From Dehalococcoidia bacterium (lineage in GTDB: Bacteria > Chloroflexota > Dehalococcoidia > Tepidiformales > Tepidiformaceae), in NCBI GenBank assembly GCA_020432045.1, contig JAGQHB010000104.1, positions 1 through 64,000 of the forward strand: DNA of 64,000 bases, written 5' to 3'. Below the pieces are notes generated by a model that saw only the letters and a list, made by a program, of their open reading frames with translations, was not told the DNA's origin and made no database searches. Numbering within the stretch: position 1 is the first letter of the stretch; each line of letters opens with the position of its first letter. A program made the position numbers and the translations under genes. Below, one piece after another: positions 47,986 to 57,007 of the stretch.

Positions 47986-50442
47986 ATGGCGAATGAGCCG
48001 GGACAGGGTGAGACAGCATTACTGATGGAAGGGATCCGGGTCATCGACCTTGCGACCCCGCGAGCGGAATTGGCCGGCCGGATACTTGCCGACATGGGCG
48101 CCGAAGTCATCAAGGTAGAGCCGCCGGGCGGAACAGGCGCCCGATGCCTCGGTCCATTCGCCGACGACGACGGGCGTTCGCTGTACTGGGCGTTCGTAGG
48201 ATTAGGGAAGAAGAGCGTCGTCCTGGACATGAAGGGGGACGCTGCCGCACGTGAACAGCTCCACGCTCTGCTCGCGGGAGCGGATGTGCTCGTCGAGTCG
48301 TTTGACCCGGGCGTGATGGCGTCGCTCGGGCTGGGGTATGAGCAAATCAAGGATCGCTATCCGCACCTTGTTTACGCGTCCGTCAGTCCGTATGGACAGG
48401 ACGGGCCATGGGCGCTGCGCCCGGCAACGGATCTTACAGTGGAAGCAGCGGGGGGACTCGTCGGGCTGCAGGGTGACGGAGATCGACCGCCGATCCCCGT
48501 CGGCTACCCACAAGCATCGTTCCACGGGGGCCTGCAGGCGGCGGCTGACGTGGTAGTTGCACTGTACGAACGCGAGCGATCGGGGCTGGGGCAGCATATC
48601 GACGTTAGCCAACAGGGCACGATCGTGTGGACGTTGATGAATGCGACTGGCTTCCCGCCGAACACCGGCGGAGACCCGCCTGGGACCGGGGCCGCGCGAG
48701 CTACGCCGCTGGAGACGGCCACGAGCAGGAACTGGCCAGCGGCAGACGGTTACGTGGTGTTCGGAGTGCTGCCGACGGGACTGGGGTTGGTGCACACCAT
48801 GCGCTTCCTGCAGTGGATGCAGGAGGTGGGGGAACTCAACGACTGGCCGGAGCCTGACCTCGTGAAGTGGGCAACCCAGCGCACAGAAGCGGCGGCCGAA
48901 AACCTGGAGGCTGCCGCGCTGGCGATGAAGCCCGTGGCAGAGCGGATCGGCGCGTTCATCGCGACACGGAAAAAGGCGGAGCTTTTTGCCGAGGCTGTGA
49001 AGCGGGACATTATGTTGGCTCCGCTGTATACGATGGAGGAGGTCGCGCATGACCGTCAGCTAGCGGCGCGAGGCTTCTGGCGCGAGATAGACGGGGTGAA
49101 GTACCCGGGGCCCTTCGCGCAGTTCTCAGCAACGCCGCTCCGAATTGAGCGTGCTGCGCCGGCGTTGGGCGCAGACCAGCAGATACTGGACGAGCCGCGC
49201 ACGGGCCCGGCGGTCACGTCCGGCTCCGGGATCCGAAAGGACTCGTTCACCGGGATCAAAGTGGCAGATTTTGCCTGGGTCGGCGTTGGGCCGCTGATAA
49301 GCAAGGGCCTGGCGGATCACGGCGCGACGGTCGTGCGGATCGAGTCAGCGACACGGCCAGATGTGCTCCGTCTCGGACCGCCGTTCAAGGACAGCCTGCC
49401 TGGTATCAACCGGTCCCAGTTCGTTGCGAACTTCAACAGTTCCAAGCTGGGGCTGGCGTTGAACCTCACAACGCCCGAGGGTCTCGCGATCGCTCGTCAG
49501 ATGATCGACTGGGCGGATGTCGTAGTGGAATCGTTCACCCCCGGGACACTGGCGAAGCTGGGCCTGGATTACGAGTCGATCAAGGCGAAACGGCCTGACA
49601 TCGTGATGATGAGCACCTGCCTGCGCGGGCAGACGGGCCCGGAGCGGACGTATGCGGGGTTCGGTCTGCAGGGGGCGTGCCTGTCGGGTCTCCACCTGAT
49701 CACGGGCTGGCCCGACAGGCCTCCGGCGGGGACCTGGGGGGCGTACACAGACTTCATCAATCCTCGATTTGGGCTGGCGGCCATCGCCGCAGCGCTCCGT
49801 CATCGCGACCGGACGGGCCAGGGTCAGCTTATCGACATGGCGCAGTCGGAATCGGCGATCAGCTTCTCAGGGCCGTTGGTGATGGATTACATCGTGAACG
49901 GGCGCGAGGCGAAGGCGGCAGGACATGACTCGCCGTATGCGTGCCCGCACGGCACCTTCAGGACTGATGGTGTGGAGCGCTACGTAGCAATCGCCGTGGA
50001 GACACCCGAGCAGTGGCGGGCGCTGCGATCGGTGGCGGTGCTGGACGCGTGGGGGGGCTCGGAGTTCGACTCACTCGCCAACAGGATCGCGGCGAAGCAG
50101 GCGATCGAGGACGCATTGCGCGCGTGGTGCTTGCCACAGGAGCCGTTCGCACTGGCGGACCAGCTGGCGGCAGCGGGTGTACCGGCAGCCGTGGTGGAAC
50201 GGCCGTCGGACCTGTATCACGACCCACAGCTGAAGGCACGCGAGTTCTTTGTGACGCTGGAGCACACGGAGATGGGACCAACACCGTACGACGGCCTGGC
50301 CTCGAAGCTTTCCGCTACGCCAGGATCGCTCCGGAAGGCGGCACCGTGCGTTGGCGAGGACACGTATTACGTGCTTGGGGAGCTGCTTTCGCTGCCCGAG
50401 GAGAAGATCCTGGAGGCGGCAACGGCCGGGGCGCTGGAGTAA
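47986..50442 (+). CDS. Tandem-domain family III CoA-transferase
   Basis: This 818-residue protein carries two CaiB/BaiF domains in one chain (about residues 15-400 and 425-805). Domain 1 keeps the nucleophile Asp in RPATDLTVEAAGGLVG. In domain 2 the equivalent stretch TYAGFGLQGACLSGL has Gly at that position, so only one active site may be functional. Domain starts are GIRVIDLATPRAELAGRIL and GIKVADFAWVGVGPLISKGL. It lies 18 nt after the acyl-CoA dehydrogenase gene with GGAGG before the ATG, so it likely activates the substrate of that enzyme. Confidence 0.9.
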   Translation: MANEPGQGETALLMEGIRVIDLATPRAELAGRILADMGAEVIKVEPPGGTGARCLGPFADDDGRSLYWAFVGLGKKSVVLDMKGDAAAREQLHALLAGADVLVESFDPGVMASLGLGYEQIKDRYPHLVYASVSPYGQDGPWALRPATDLTVEAAGGLVGLQGDGDRPPIPVGYPQASFHGGLQAAADVVVALYERERSGLGQHIDVSQQGTIVWTLMNATGFPPNTGGDPPGTGAARATPLETATSRNWPAADGYVVFGVLPTGLGLVHTMRFLQWMQEVGELNDWPEPDLVKWATQRTEAAAENLEAAALAMKPVAERIGAFIATRKKAELFAEAVKRDIMLAPLYTMEEVAHDRQLAARGFWREIDGVKYPGPFAQFSATPLRIERAAPALGADQQILDEPRTGPAVTSGSGIRKDSFTGIKVADFAWVGVGPLISKGLADHGATVVRIESATRPDVLRLGPPFKDSLPGINRSQFVANFNSSKLGLALNLTTPEGLAIARQMIDWADVVVESFTPGTLAKLGLDYESIKAKRPDIVMMSTCLRGQTGPERTYAGFGLQGACLSGLHLITGWPDRPPAGTWGAYTDFINPRFGLAAIAAALRHRDRTGQGQLIDMAQSESAISFSGPLVMDYIVNGREAKAAGHDSPYACPHGTFRTDGVERYVAIAVETPEQWRALRSVAVLDAWGGSEFDSLANRIAAKQAIEDALRAWCLPQEPFALADQLAAAGVPAAVVERPSDLYHDPQLKAREFFVTLEHTEMGPTPYDGLASKLSATPGSLRKAAPCVGEDTYYVLGELLSLPEEKILEAATAGALE

Positions 50443-50540
50443 TCAAGCCGCAATGCCGAGCCGCGCCAACTCTCCGGTAAGTATGGCCGGGACGTTGGTG
50501 TAACGGTCGAGGTGGGCTGCTAGAATCGGCGCGATGTGAA

Positions 50541-50594
50541 CAGCACTGAATGCAGATTCGCCGAGAGCATCTGACGATTCCGCATTCAGTGCTG
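50541..50594. promoter_or_regulatory. 13-bp inverted repeat in the leader of the nitronate-monooxygenase-like gene
   Basis: CAGCACTGAATGC at 50541-50553 pairs perfectly with 50582-50594 across a 28-nt loop that contains its own short dyad (AGAT/ATCT) and two GATTC copies. It ends 38 nt before the ATG at 50633. It could be a structured leader, an operator or the terminator of the tandem CoA-transferase gene. Confidence 0.4.
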
Positions 50595-50632
50595 AGGCCA
50601 GCAGCCCGAGGGTTGCGACGAGGAGGACTGCA

Positions 50633-51742
50633 ATGACCGGTGACCCGCTCCATACCAGACTCTGCGAAGAATACGGCTGCGAGGTGCCTGTCGTTGCGTT
50701 CGCGCATACCCGGGACGTGATCGTCGCGGTCACAAACGCCGGGGGCATCGGTATCCTGGGGGCGGCGGGGCAAGAAACGGAGACGCTGCGCGCTTCGATC
50801 CGGTGGATCAAGGAGCGCGTCGGCAACAAGCCGTGGGGCGTGGATTTGCTGGTCCCGGCGTCGTTCGTTGAAGGCAACAAAGAAGACCTGGAGGCGATGA
50901 TCCCGCAGGGCCATCGCGACTTCGTCGACAGCATGATGAAAGAGAACGGAATTCCGATGCCGGCGACGAAGCGGGCCGGGGTCGGGTTGGGGCCGGAGTT
51001 GCTCCGGCATTCGCGTGAGCAGCTGGACCTGCTGCTGGAAGAGGAGGTTCCGATTTTCGCGTCCGGCCTCGGGAGCCCTGCATTCTTCCTCGAACGGGCA
51101 CACGCGCAGGGAATGAAGGTGTGGGGCCTGGTTGGGCTGCCGCGCCAGGCGCGCCGCCAGATCGAAGCGGGCGTGGACTGCGTGATCGCGCAGGGATACG
51201 ACTCGGGCGGCCATAGCGGCACGATCGGCACCTTCACGCTGGTGCCGGAAGTCGTGCAGATGGCGGAGGGCACGAATACGCTCGTGCTTGCCGGGGGCGG
51301 CATCTCCACGGGCCGGCAGCTGGCGGCCTCAATCGCGATGGGCGCCGACGGGATCTGGACGGGGACGATCTGGCTGGCGACGCACGAGTCGGAGACAGAG
51401 ATGTTCATCAAGCAGCGGCTCATCGAAGCGCAGGCTGAGGACGCGATCCAATCCCGGGCGACGTCGGGGAAGCCGATCCGGCAATTGCGCTCGAAGTGGA
51501 GCGACGCGTGGAAGGCACCCGGCGCACCAGACCCGTTGCCGATGCCGCTTCAGCCGATGCTTGTCTCCGACATCCAGGAGGGGATTCGCCAGGCCAAGAT
51601 GGAGGATTGGATGACGACTCCGGCCGGCCAGAGCGTGGTAGGCATCCATTCGATCCGGCCCGCGGCGGAAGTTGTGTACTCGCTCGTCGAAGGCGCCCAG
51701 GACATGTTCGACCGGATGTCCGGCGCGCCAGCCGGGGCCTAG
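50633..51742 (+). CDS. Nitronate-monooxygenase-like FMN oxidoreductase
   Basis: This 369-residue TIM-barrel flavoprotein of the nitronate monooxygenase/enoyl-reductase (FabK-like) family shows VAFAHTRDVIVAVTNAGGIGI near residues 22-42, the catalytic His loop GYDSGGHSGTIGTF near 187-200, and the FMN-phosphate segment VLAGGGISTGRQLAASIAMGADG. It may oxidise nitronates or reduce an enoyl or quinone substrate. GAGGAGGA precedes the ATG. It starts the series NMO-like, 95-aa protein, EtfB, EtfA, PHP. Confidence 0.88.
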   Translation: MTGDPLHTRLCEEYGCEVPVVAFAHTRDVIVAVTNAGGIGILGAAGQETETLRASIRWIKERVGNKPWGVDLLVPASFVEGNKEDLEAMIPQGHRDFVDSMMKENGIPMPATKRAGVGLGPELLRHSREQLDLLLEEEVPIFASGLGSPAFFLERAHAQGMKVWGLVGLPRQARRQIEAGVDCVIAQGYDSGGHSGTIGTFTLVPEVVQMAEGTNTLVLAGGGISTGRQLAASIAMGADGIWTGTIWLATHESETEMFIKQRLIEAQAEDAIQSRATSGKPIRQLRSKWSDAWKAPGAPDPLPMPLQPMLVSDIQEGIRQAKMEDWMTTPAGQSVVGIHSIRPAAEVVYSLVEGAQDMFDRMSGAPAGA

Positions 51743-51749
51743 GCTCGGG

Positions 51750-52037
51750 ATGCCTCTGGAAAACGGGGCGGCAGATTCGGACACCGTGTATTCGTTCGAC
51801 CCTGCCATCGCCGGGAGACGTGTCCACGCGGACGGTGGCGCGGCTGCGATCGGCAGCCGGCTCGCATCTCGCGAGATGTTCGAAGGGCGACTAACGGGGC
51901 AGCGGATGGACCAGGGCGATCCGCCGTGGCGCTGGTGTGAGATCGGCGACCTGGTAGCGAAGCCGGAGGAGTTCGATGGCGAGACGGTGTGGTGCGAGGA
52001 GTCGTATATCTACGAGATAGACGGCGAGGCGAGCTGA
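51750..52037 (+). CDS. Hypothetical protein, 95 residues
   Basis: I do not recognise this protein. It is soluble and acidic toward the end, with AGRRVHADGGAAAIGSRLAS in the first half and WRWCEIGDLVAKPEEFDGETVW with CEESYIYEIDGEAS at the C-terminus. It starts 7 nt after the flavoprotein stop and ends 26 nt before etfB, so it belongs to this operon and may be a small partner or redox accessory of it. Confidence 0.6.
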   Translation: MPLENGAADSDTVYSFDPAIAGRRVHADGGAAAIGSRLASREMFEGRLTGQRMDQGDPPWRWCEIGDLVAKPEEFDGETVWCEESYIYEIDGEAS

Positions 52038-52063
52038 CCGGATTGCCAGGAGAAGGGGTGGCT

Positions 52064-52873
52064 ATGCATATTGTGGTGGCTGCAAAACAGGTGCTGGACC
52101 CGGAGGGCGTCAACAGCTACGCGCTCTGGGGGCGGCTTACGGTCGACGAAACTCAGCGTTCGTTCACGGTGGGCGACGTTATCCCCCGGATAATCAACGC
52201 TTACGATGAGCAGGCGATGGAAGCGGCTTTGAGAATCCGGGACTCCGGTGTCGATTGCCGGATCACGGCGTTGACGGTTGGTGGCGGGGCCGCCACGGAT
52301 GTGTTGAAGCGGTGCCTGGCGATGGGCGCCGAGGACGCGGTGCATGTCGACGACACGGAGTCCGACCGGGCGGACGGGTTCCGAACGGCGGCGCTGCTTG
52401 CCGCCGCAGTCCGGAAGATGGGCGACGTAGACCTTGTGCTCTGCGGACGGCAGGGTTCGGACTACGATCAGGGGACCGTCCCGGGTGTACTCGCTGAACT
52501 GCTAGATGCGGCACTGGTAACTGTCGCGGCAGACGTGCGGGCTACCGAAGACGGCGTCCAGGTCGTGCGGGTTACGCCCCAGGGGCTCGAAACGGTGGAG
52601 GCCACGCTGCCGGCGGTGGTAAGCGTGAGCAACGAGATCGGCGTGGCGCGTGCACCTTCGGCACGAGGGATGCTGGACGCGCGGCGAAAGAAGCCGGCGG
52701 TGTACGACTCAGCCGAACTGCTCACGGGGGCCGGCGGCGGAGTGGAGGTAGTCCGGGTGTTTGTGCCGGATGTGCAGGGTCATTGCGAGATGATTGAAGG
52801 CGATACGCCAGCGGAGCGTGCCTCGCGATTGCTCGACGCACTGGCAAAGGCGGGGGTGCTCGGTGGCCACTGA
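52064..52873 (+). CDS. etfB: Electron transfer flavoprotein beta subunit
   Basis: EtfB with EtfA forms the FAD protein that takes electrons from acyl-CoA dehydrogenases. The protein (269 residues) has the start MHIVVAAKQVLDPEGVNSYA, a central LCGRQGSDYDQGTVPGVLAELL typical of the AMP/FAD-binding region, and VSNEIGVARAPSARGMLDARRKK. AGGAGAAGGGG precedes the ATG at 52064. It overlaps etfA by 11 nt (GTG at 52863). The nearby acyl-CoA dehydrogenase is its likely electron donor. Confidence 0.93.
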   Translation: MHIVVAAKQVLDPEGVNSYALWGRLTVDETQRSFTVGDVIPRIINAYDEQAMEAALRIRDSGVDCRITALTVGGGAATDVLKRCLAMGAEDAVHVDDTESDRADGFRTAALLAAAVRKMGDVDLVLCGRQGSDYDQGTVPGVLAELLDAALVTVAADVRATEDGVQVVRVTPQGLETVEATLPAVVSVSNEIGVARAPSARGMLDARRKKPAVYDSAELLTGAGGGVEVVRVFVPDVQGHCEMIEGDTPAERASRLLDALAKAGVLGGH

Positions 52874-53816
52874 TGTGCTCGTGGTTGCGACTGAAGCCAG
52901 CAACGACGGCCTGGCAAGGGCCGCGACGGAAGCGATCGGCGCCGGCGCACGGCTCGCTGGTGCGCTCGGCGGCGAACTCTGGGTGCTGGCACCTGCGGGG
53001 GTGGCCGCCAGTGAGGCAGCTGAGCTTGGAGCGGGACGGGTGTACACGTACGCCCCGGGGGCGGAGGTACTGTCCACGGTAACTGAGGCAGCGCAGCTGT
53101 CCTCGTCGCGCATCATTGTGGTGAATCGTGGAGCGATCGGACTGGATGTGGCGGCGCGGCTGGCGGCTCGACTGTCCGGCGGGTGTGTACTTGGTGTGAC
53201 GGACGTGATCGTGCAGGGCGATGACATCGAGGCTATCGCTGCGATCTACGGTGGCGCAGCGCGGGCGCAGTTCCGGTTCGTAAACGCAGGGCCACGGGTA
53301 ATCAGCCTTGCGCCTGGCGCGGGTGAGCCGCCTGCCCGGCAGCAGGGACGGACAACCGAGGTGGTCCACATCGAGGCCGCGGGAGATGCGCGAGTTCGGG
53401 TCATGGAGCCGGCGAAGGCTGCGGAGGGGCCGCGCCTTGAGGATGCGGCAGTCGTGGTCTCGGGCGGGCGCGGTCTCCGTGACGGGGAGAATTATGGGTT
53501 GATCCGTGAGCTGGCGGGCGCACTTGGTGGCATGCCGGGAGCTTCGCGGGCGATCGTGGACGATGGCTGGGCGAAGCCGGCAGAGCAGGTGGGCCTGACG
53601 GGCAAGATCGTGACGCCTGACGTGTATTTCGCGGCCGGGATCTCCGGTGCGAGTCAGCACATGGCGGGATGTTCGAACGCACGCGCGATCGTGGCGATCA
53701 ACACGGATGCGACGGCACCGATCTTCCGGTACGCGCATTTCGGCATCGTGGGTGACTGCCTGGAACTGTTGCCGGAGTTGATTCGCGTGGCGAAAGAACG
53801 GGCTGCTTCCGGCTGA
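52863..53816 (+). CDS. etfA: Electron transfer flavoprotein alpha subunit
   Basis: EtfA (317 residues) carries the main FAD-binding region: VVSGGRGLRDGENYGLIREL near residues 200-219, SRAIVDDGWAKPAEQVGLTGKI, and YFAAGISGASQHMAGCSNA with INTDATAPIFRYAHFGIVGD at the end. It passes electrons to ETF-quinone oxidoreductase, which is not in the window. It starts at a GTG inside the end of etfB. Its stop overlaps the ATG of the PHP gene (TGATG). Confidence 0.94.
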   Translation: MATDVLVVATEASNDGLARAATEAIGAGARLAGALGGELWVLAPAGVAASEAAELGAGRVYTYAPGAEVLSTVTEAAQLSSSRIIVVNRGAIGLDVAARLAARLSGGCVLGVTDVIVQGDDIEAIAAIYGGAARAQFRFVNAGPRVISLAPGAGEPPARQQGRTTEVVHIEAAGDARVRVMEPAKAAEGPRLEDAAVVVSGGRGLRDGENYGLIRELAGALGGMPGASRAIVDDGWAKPAEQVGLTGKIVTPDVYFAAGISGASQHMAGCSNARAIVAINTDATAPIFRYAHFGIVGDCLELLPELIRVAKERAASG

Positions 53817-54511
53817 TGACGCGTGCTCCGTCTGGACGAATCCATGCCGAGGAGCTGGCCCCGGTCGGGCAACGCAGGCCGCCGGACGGCGCGATCCTGG
53901 AGATGCACGCGCATTCTTCGGAGCGGTCGCTGGACAGCGGCGTTCGGGCGGAGGTAATCGCGAGGCAGGCGGTATGGCGAGGGCTAGACGGACTGTGTCT
54001 GACTGAGCACAACGCCCTCTGGGAGTCTCACGAGCTTCTGGAGCTGAGCGAACGGTGCGAGATTGCGCTGTTCGCCGCGATGGAGCTGGGGACGGACGCG
54101 GGCCACGTGCTCGTGTTTGGTCTCGATCGATACCACCCGGAGCTGCTGATGCTCGACCGGCTGCGACGGGTGGTTGAATACGACGGTGCGGCGATGGTGA
54201 TGGCGCATCCCATGCGGACGTTTCACGGCAAGCGGCCGGGCTGGGACGAGATCCCGGCGTATTTCGAGGGAATCGAGGCGATCAACGGCGACCATTCCGA
54301 CGGAGAAGGCGGGTACCTGATCCGGCAGGCACAGCAGTATTCGGTGGCCAGCATTGGCGGGAGCGACGTTCACAGCAGGGACGCGGTGGGACGCGTAGCG
54401 ACGTTGTTCCCGAGGATGCCACGCGACATTGGAGACCTGGCGAGCCTGATCCGGGTACGGGAGTGCGAACCGGTGGACTTCCGGCCACGGCCGGCGAACG
54501 CGGCCGGATAG
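53816..54511 (+). CDS. PHP-domain metal-dependent phosphoesterase
   Basis: This 231-residue protein has the PHP metal motifs in order: LEMHAHSSERSLDSG near residues 28-42, LCLTEHNALWESHE near 60-73, MVMAHPMRTFHGK near 127-139 and IGGSDVHSRDAVG near 180-192. It should hydrolyse a phosphoester or nucleotide with two or three metals. Its ATG overlaps the etfA stop, so it is cotranslated with the ETF genes, an unusual partner for a PHP protein. It converges with the ATPase regulator gene. Confidence 0.85.
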   Translation: MTRAPSGRIHAEELAPVGQRRPPDGAILEMHAHSSERSLDSGVRAEVIARQAVWRGLDGLCLTEHNALWESHELLELSERCEIALFAAMELGTDAGHVLVFGLDRYHPELLMLDRLRRVVEYDGAAMVMAHPMRTFHGKRPGWDEIPAYFEGIEAINGDHSDGEGGYLIRQAQQYSVASIGGSDVHSRDAVGRVATLFPRMPRDIGDLASLIRVRECEPVDFRPRPANAAG

Positions 54512-54583
54512 CAGCCAGCGGGGCGCAAGGCCGGTACGGTCTGAACGCGGCAGTCATAGTTGCGGTCGCGATATGGCCGACGC

Positions 54584-56533
54584 TCAGGGCCGGTAGCGGT
54601 ACCCAACGCCCCGGACGTTCTCGATCGCGGAGGCTTCGTCGCCGAGCTTCCGGCGGAGCGTGCGGATGACGGCAGCGACAACGTTGCTCCCCGAGCCAGC
54701 GCGGTAGCCCCAGACGTGCTCCAGCAGGTCGGCTTCAGAAACGGTCCGCCCGAGCCGGCTGTGAAGCAGGCGCATGACCCCCCGTTCGAGGGGCGTCAAG
54801 TCAACGATCTCACCGTCCACGACAAGTTCACCGGAATCGGCATCGAAGAGGAACGCACGCCGTTCGTCCTCAGGTATTCCCAGTTCGTCAGCGACAACGC
54901 GTCCAAGCCAGGCATCAACAGAGCCAGGGCCCATATCGAGCCGGAAGGTGCGATAGGTGCGGCCGTCCATTTCCTGCGCGAACCGCGGCAGCTCCTCGAA
55001 ACCGAGAGGGTCACACCAGTCGAAATTCTGGACATCGACACCGGCGAGGTAGATGTACCGGAGCCCTGGCCGCATCTCCATGTACGTGCGCTTCACTTCC
55101 ACGCCGAACGCCCCGCGGCTGCCGGAGTTGGCCTCGCCTTCGCGATAGTCGAGGAGGCGGCGGAGTAGTAGTGACTGAGCCGCATGTCCTCCCGCCTGCA
55201 TTTCACCCGCCCAGGCTGCGGCGATCGGATCCGCTGCGATGATATCTTCAGAGAGGTCGGAGCCCTTCGAGACGATGAAGATGCCGGTGGTTAGACCTTC
55301 AGCGTCACGACAGACTCGGAAGGCTTCGGGATGCAAATGCCACCAGGCTGCCACGACGCCGGCTGCTTCTTTTCCTTCGTGACGAGCGGCGATTTGGCCA
55401 ACGGCATTCGCGTCGCTCGCCAGGGCCGGCTCCACGGTCAGCGGTTGGTAGCCGGACGGGAAGAATCCTTCTCGTACGAGGTAGTTCTGCAGCAGATAGA
55501 GAACATCGGCCGTGTAGCGCCAGAGGGCGGAGCGAGGCGAGCGAGCAAGTTCTTTCCGCAGTTGGCCCCAGGCTGCGACCCGGTAGCGCCGATGGCGTTC
55601 TGGATCGGATGACATGAGGCCAGTAGAGATGGCGTCGCGGACAGCGTCATGGATGAACAGACCATCGGCCACGCTATCGACAAACGGGAGGCCTCGAAGG
55701 CGCCCCATCAGATCACGCGGCGACACATCCGGGAGGAGAGCACCGAGGAGTGGTTCGGTGACGCGGCGCGTGACGCTGGCGGCTTCGAGTGCTTCGCGAG
55801 TTACGTGATCGGTGGCTTCGGCAAGGTAGTCCCTCGCGATGATATCGACCACGGCGCCCATGGCTGCGTCCTCGGGCCGGAGCCTCGTTGGGCCGCGCCC
55901 GAGGCGAGCGGCGACGTTGAGCGCCAATGGGTGACCGTGGGCTACCGCATTGATCCGGCGCGCCGCTTCGCGATCGATGCCGAGGTTGCCGAGAAAGGCA
56001 ATTGCGTCGTGTTCGGTCAGGGGGCCAAGGACGACCGGCTGGAACAGCCCCTGCCACTCGGGGGCAGCCAACCATGCTCCGACCGGACCGTGGCGGCCGA
56101 CGATGAGCACGCGGGCGGTGGCGGGAAGCTGGGGGCAGAGTTCCCGGCGGATAAAGGTGTCCACGAGCCAGAAGAGCTCGTAGCCATCAAAGGTAAGGAT
56201 GGCGGGCGAGGGAAGTGTTCTCAGACGGGCGGCAATTGCATCAACTGAATCTGCGCTGGCACCGGTTGCCTGCGCGAGTGCTGCGAGGAGGCCGGGGACG
56301 GAAGGTTCGACGACCCGGCAGTCGATCTGAACGACCGTTGCGCCCCGATCACGAGCGAGGGCAGCGAAGGTGGAAAGGAGCGATGACTTGCCGATGCCCG
56401 TGGCACCACTCAGGTGCAGGACGACAGGCCCATCGGGCGAGAGGAGGGAGCAAAGCGTGGCGAGCTCGGCATCGCGTCCGACGAAGGATTCGTGCGAGCG
56501 CCGTTGAAGCATCGCGCCGAGTGTGCCGATCAT
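54584..56533 (-). CDS. STAND/AAA-type ATPase regulator with C-terminal OmpR-like winged helix
   Basis: This 649-residue protein starts with a P-loop NTPase domain (FVGRDAELATL, Walker A SGATGIGKSSLLS near residues 42-54, a Walker-B-like AILTFDGYELFW near 112-123 and GHPLALNVAARLG later). A middle domain of about residues 340-540 follows, which I do not recognise. The C-terminal winged helix is of the OmpR/PhoB type: LTPLERGVMRLLHSRLGRTVSEADLLEHVWG, seen in parts, and IRTLRRKLGD with VRGVGYRYRP at the end. The architecture is that of signal-integrating activators. GAGGAGGAGAG precedes the ATG. It follows the YdhR-like gene by 30 nt. Confidence 0.85.
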   Translation of the reverse strand: MIGTLGAMLQRRSHESFVGRDAELATLCSLLSPDGPVVLHLSGATGIGKSSLLSTFAALARDRGATVVQIDCRVVEPSVPGLLAALAQATGASADSVDAIAARLRTLPSPAILTFDGYELFWLVDTFIRRELCPQLPATARVLIVGRHGPVGAWLAAPEWQGLFQPVVLGPLTEHDAIAFLGNLGIDREAARRINAVAHGHPLALNVAARLGRGPTRLRPEDAAMGAVVDIIARDYLAEATDHVTREALEAASVTRRVTEPLLGALLPDVSPRDLMGRLRGLPFVDSVADGLFIHDAVRDAISTGLMSSDPERHRRYRVAAWGQLRKELARSPRSALWRYTADVLYLLQNYLVREGFFPSGYQPLTVEPALASDANAVGQIAARHEGKEAAGVVAAWWHLHPEAFRVCRDAEGLTTGIFIVSKGSDLSEDIIAADPIAAAWAGEMQAGGHAAQSLLLRRLLDYREGEANSGSRGAFGVEVKRTYMEMRPGLRYIYLAGVDVQNFDWCDPLGFEELPRFAQEMDGRTYRTFRLDMGPGSVDAWLGRVVADELGIPEDERRAFLFDADSGELVVDGEIVDLTPLERGVMRLLHSRLGRTVSEADLLEHVWGYRAGSGSNVVAAVIRTLRRKLGDEASAIENVRGVGYRYRP

Positions 56534-56563
56534 CGGCTCTCCTCCTCTCGTTGCCGGAATTGC

Positions 56564-56884
56564 CTACCGGGTGGCAGGTTCCGCGGGCGTCCCGTGAGTG
56601 ACTCGGGTAGCGGCATCCATGACACCGAATACCCGGGTGGTGAGGTTCGTAAACTGTGGCGTGGACTCTACGCCTTTCCAGAGTGGCGAGGCGAGGTAGG
56701 CGCGCAGCGAAGCCTCATCACGGAACTTGTAGACACCGCCCGCGGTGCTTGTCGCAGCATCGATCAACCAGGTCTTTTCGTAGCAGCCAGGGATGGCGGA
56801 GAAGTTCGGCGCCAACTGTTCGGCGGTTGCGAGCAGTTGGGCCTCGGTGAGGCTGTAGCTGAATTCGGCGATGAGGATGTGCAT
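56564..56884 (-). CDS. YdhR-like monooxygenase-fold protein
   Basis: This 106-residue protein resembles the YdhR family (dimeric ferredoxin-like alpha/beta barrel): MHILIAEFSYSLTEAQLLATAEQLA, then AIPGCYEKTWLIDAATSTAGGVYKF and a YLASPLWKGVESTPQF segment, each seen in parts. The family is annotated as putative monooxygenase without a proven substrate. GGAGG precedes the ATG. It is the first gene of the operon with the ATPase regulator, suggesting that the regulator controls its own operon in response to a small molecule. Confidence 0.78.
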   Translation of the reverse strand: MHILIAEFSYSLTEAQLLATAEQLAPNFSAIPGCYEKTWLIDAATSTAGGVYKFRDEASLRAYLASPLWKGVESTPQFTNLTTRVFGVMDAATRVTHGTPAEPATR

Positions 56885-56910
56885 TTCGTGCCTCCATGTG
56901 GGATGGAAGC

Positions 56911-56966
56911 ACGGTATGCCCAGTCCACGCTGGCCGGGTGAGGGGAGGATGAGAATTTGATGAGAA
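56911..56966 (-). promoter_or_regulatory. Promoter with 11-bp-phased direct repeats upstream of the YdhR-like/ATPase-regulator operon
   Basis: On the plus strand GATGAGAA occurs perfectly twice, at 56948-56955 and 56959-56966, period 11. A weaker GGTGAGGG at 56937-56944 keeps the same phase. A TACCGT -10-like box on the minus strand at 56911-56916 places the nearest repeat at the -35 position. OmpR/SARP-type winged helices bind such 11-bp direct repeats, and the operon encodes one. Confidence 0.55.
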
Positions 56967-57007
56967 CGGAGCTGAGCGAGGCTCCATGAGGCTTGTGCCG
57001 AGAGCAG

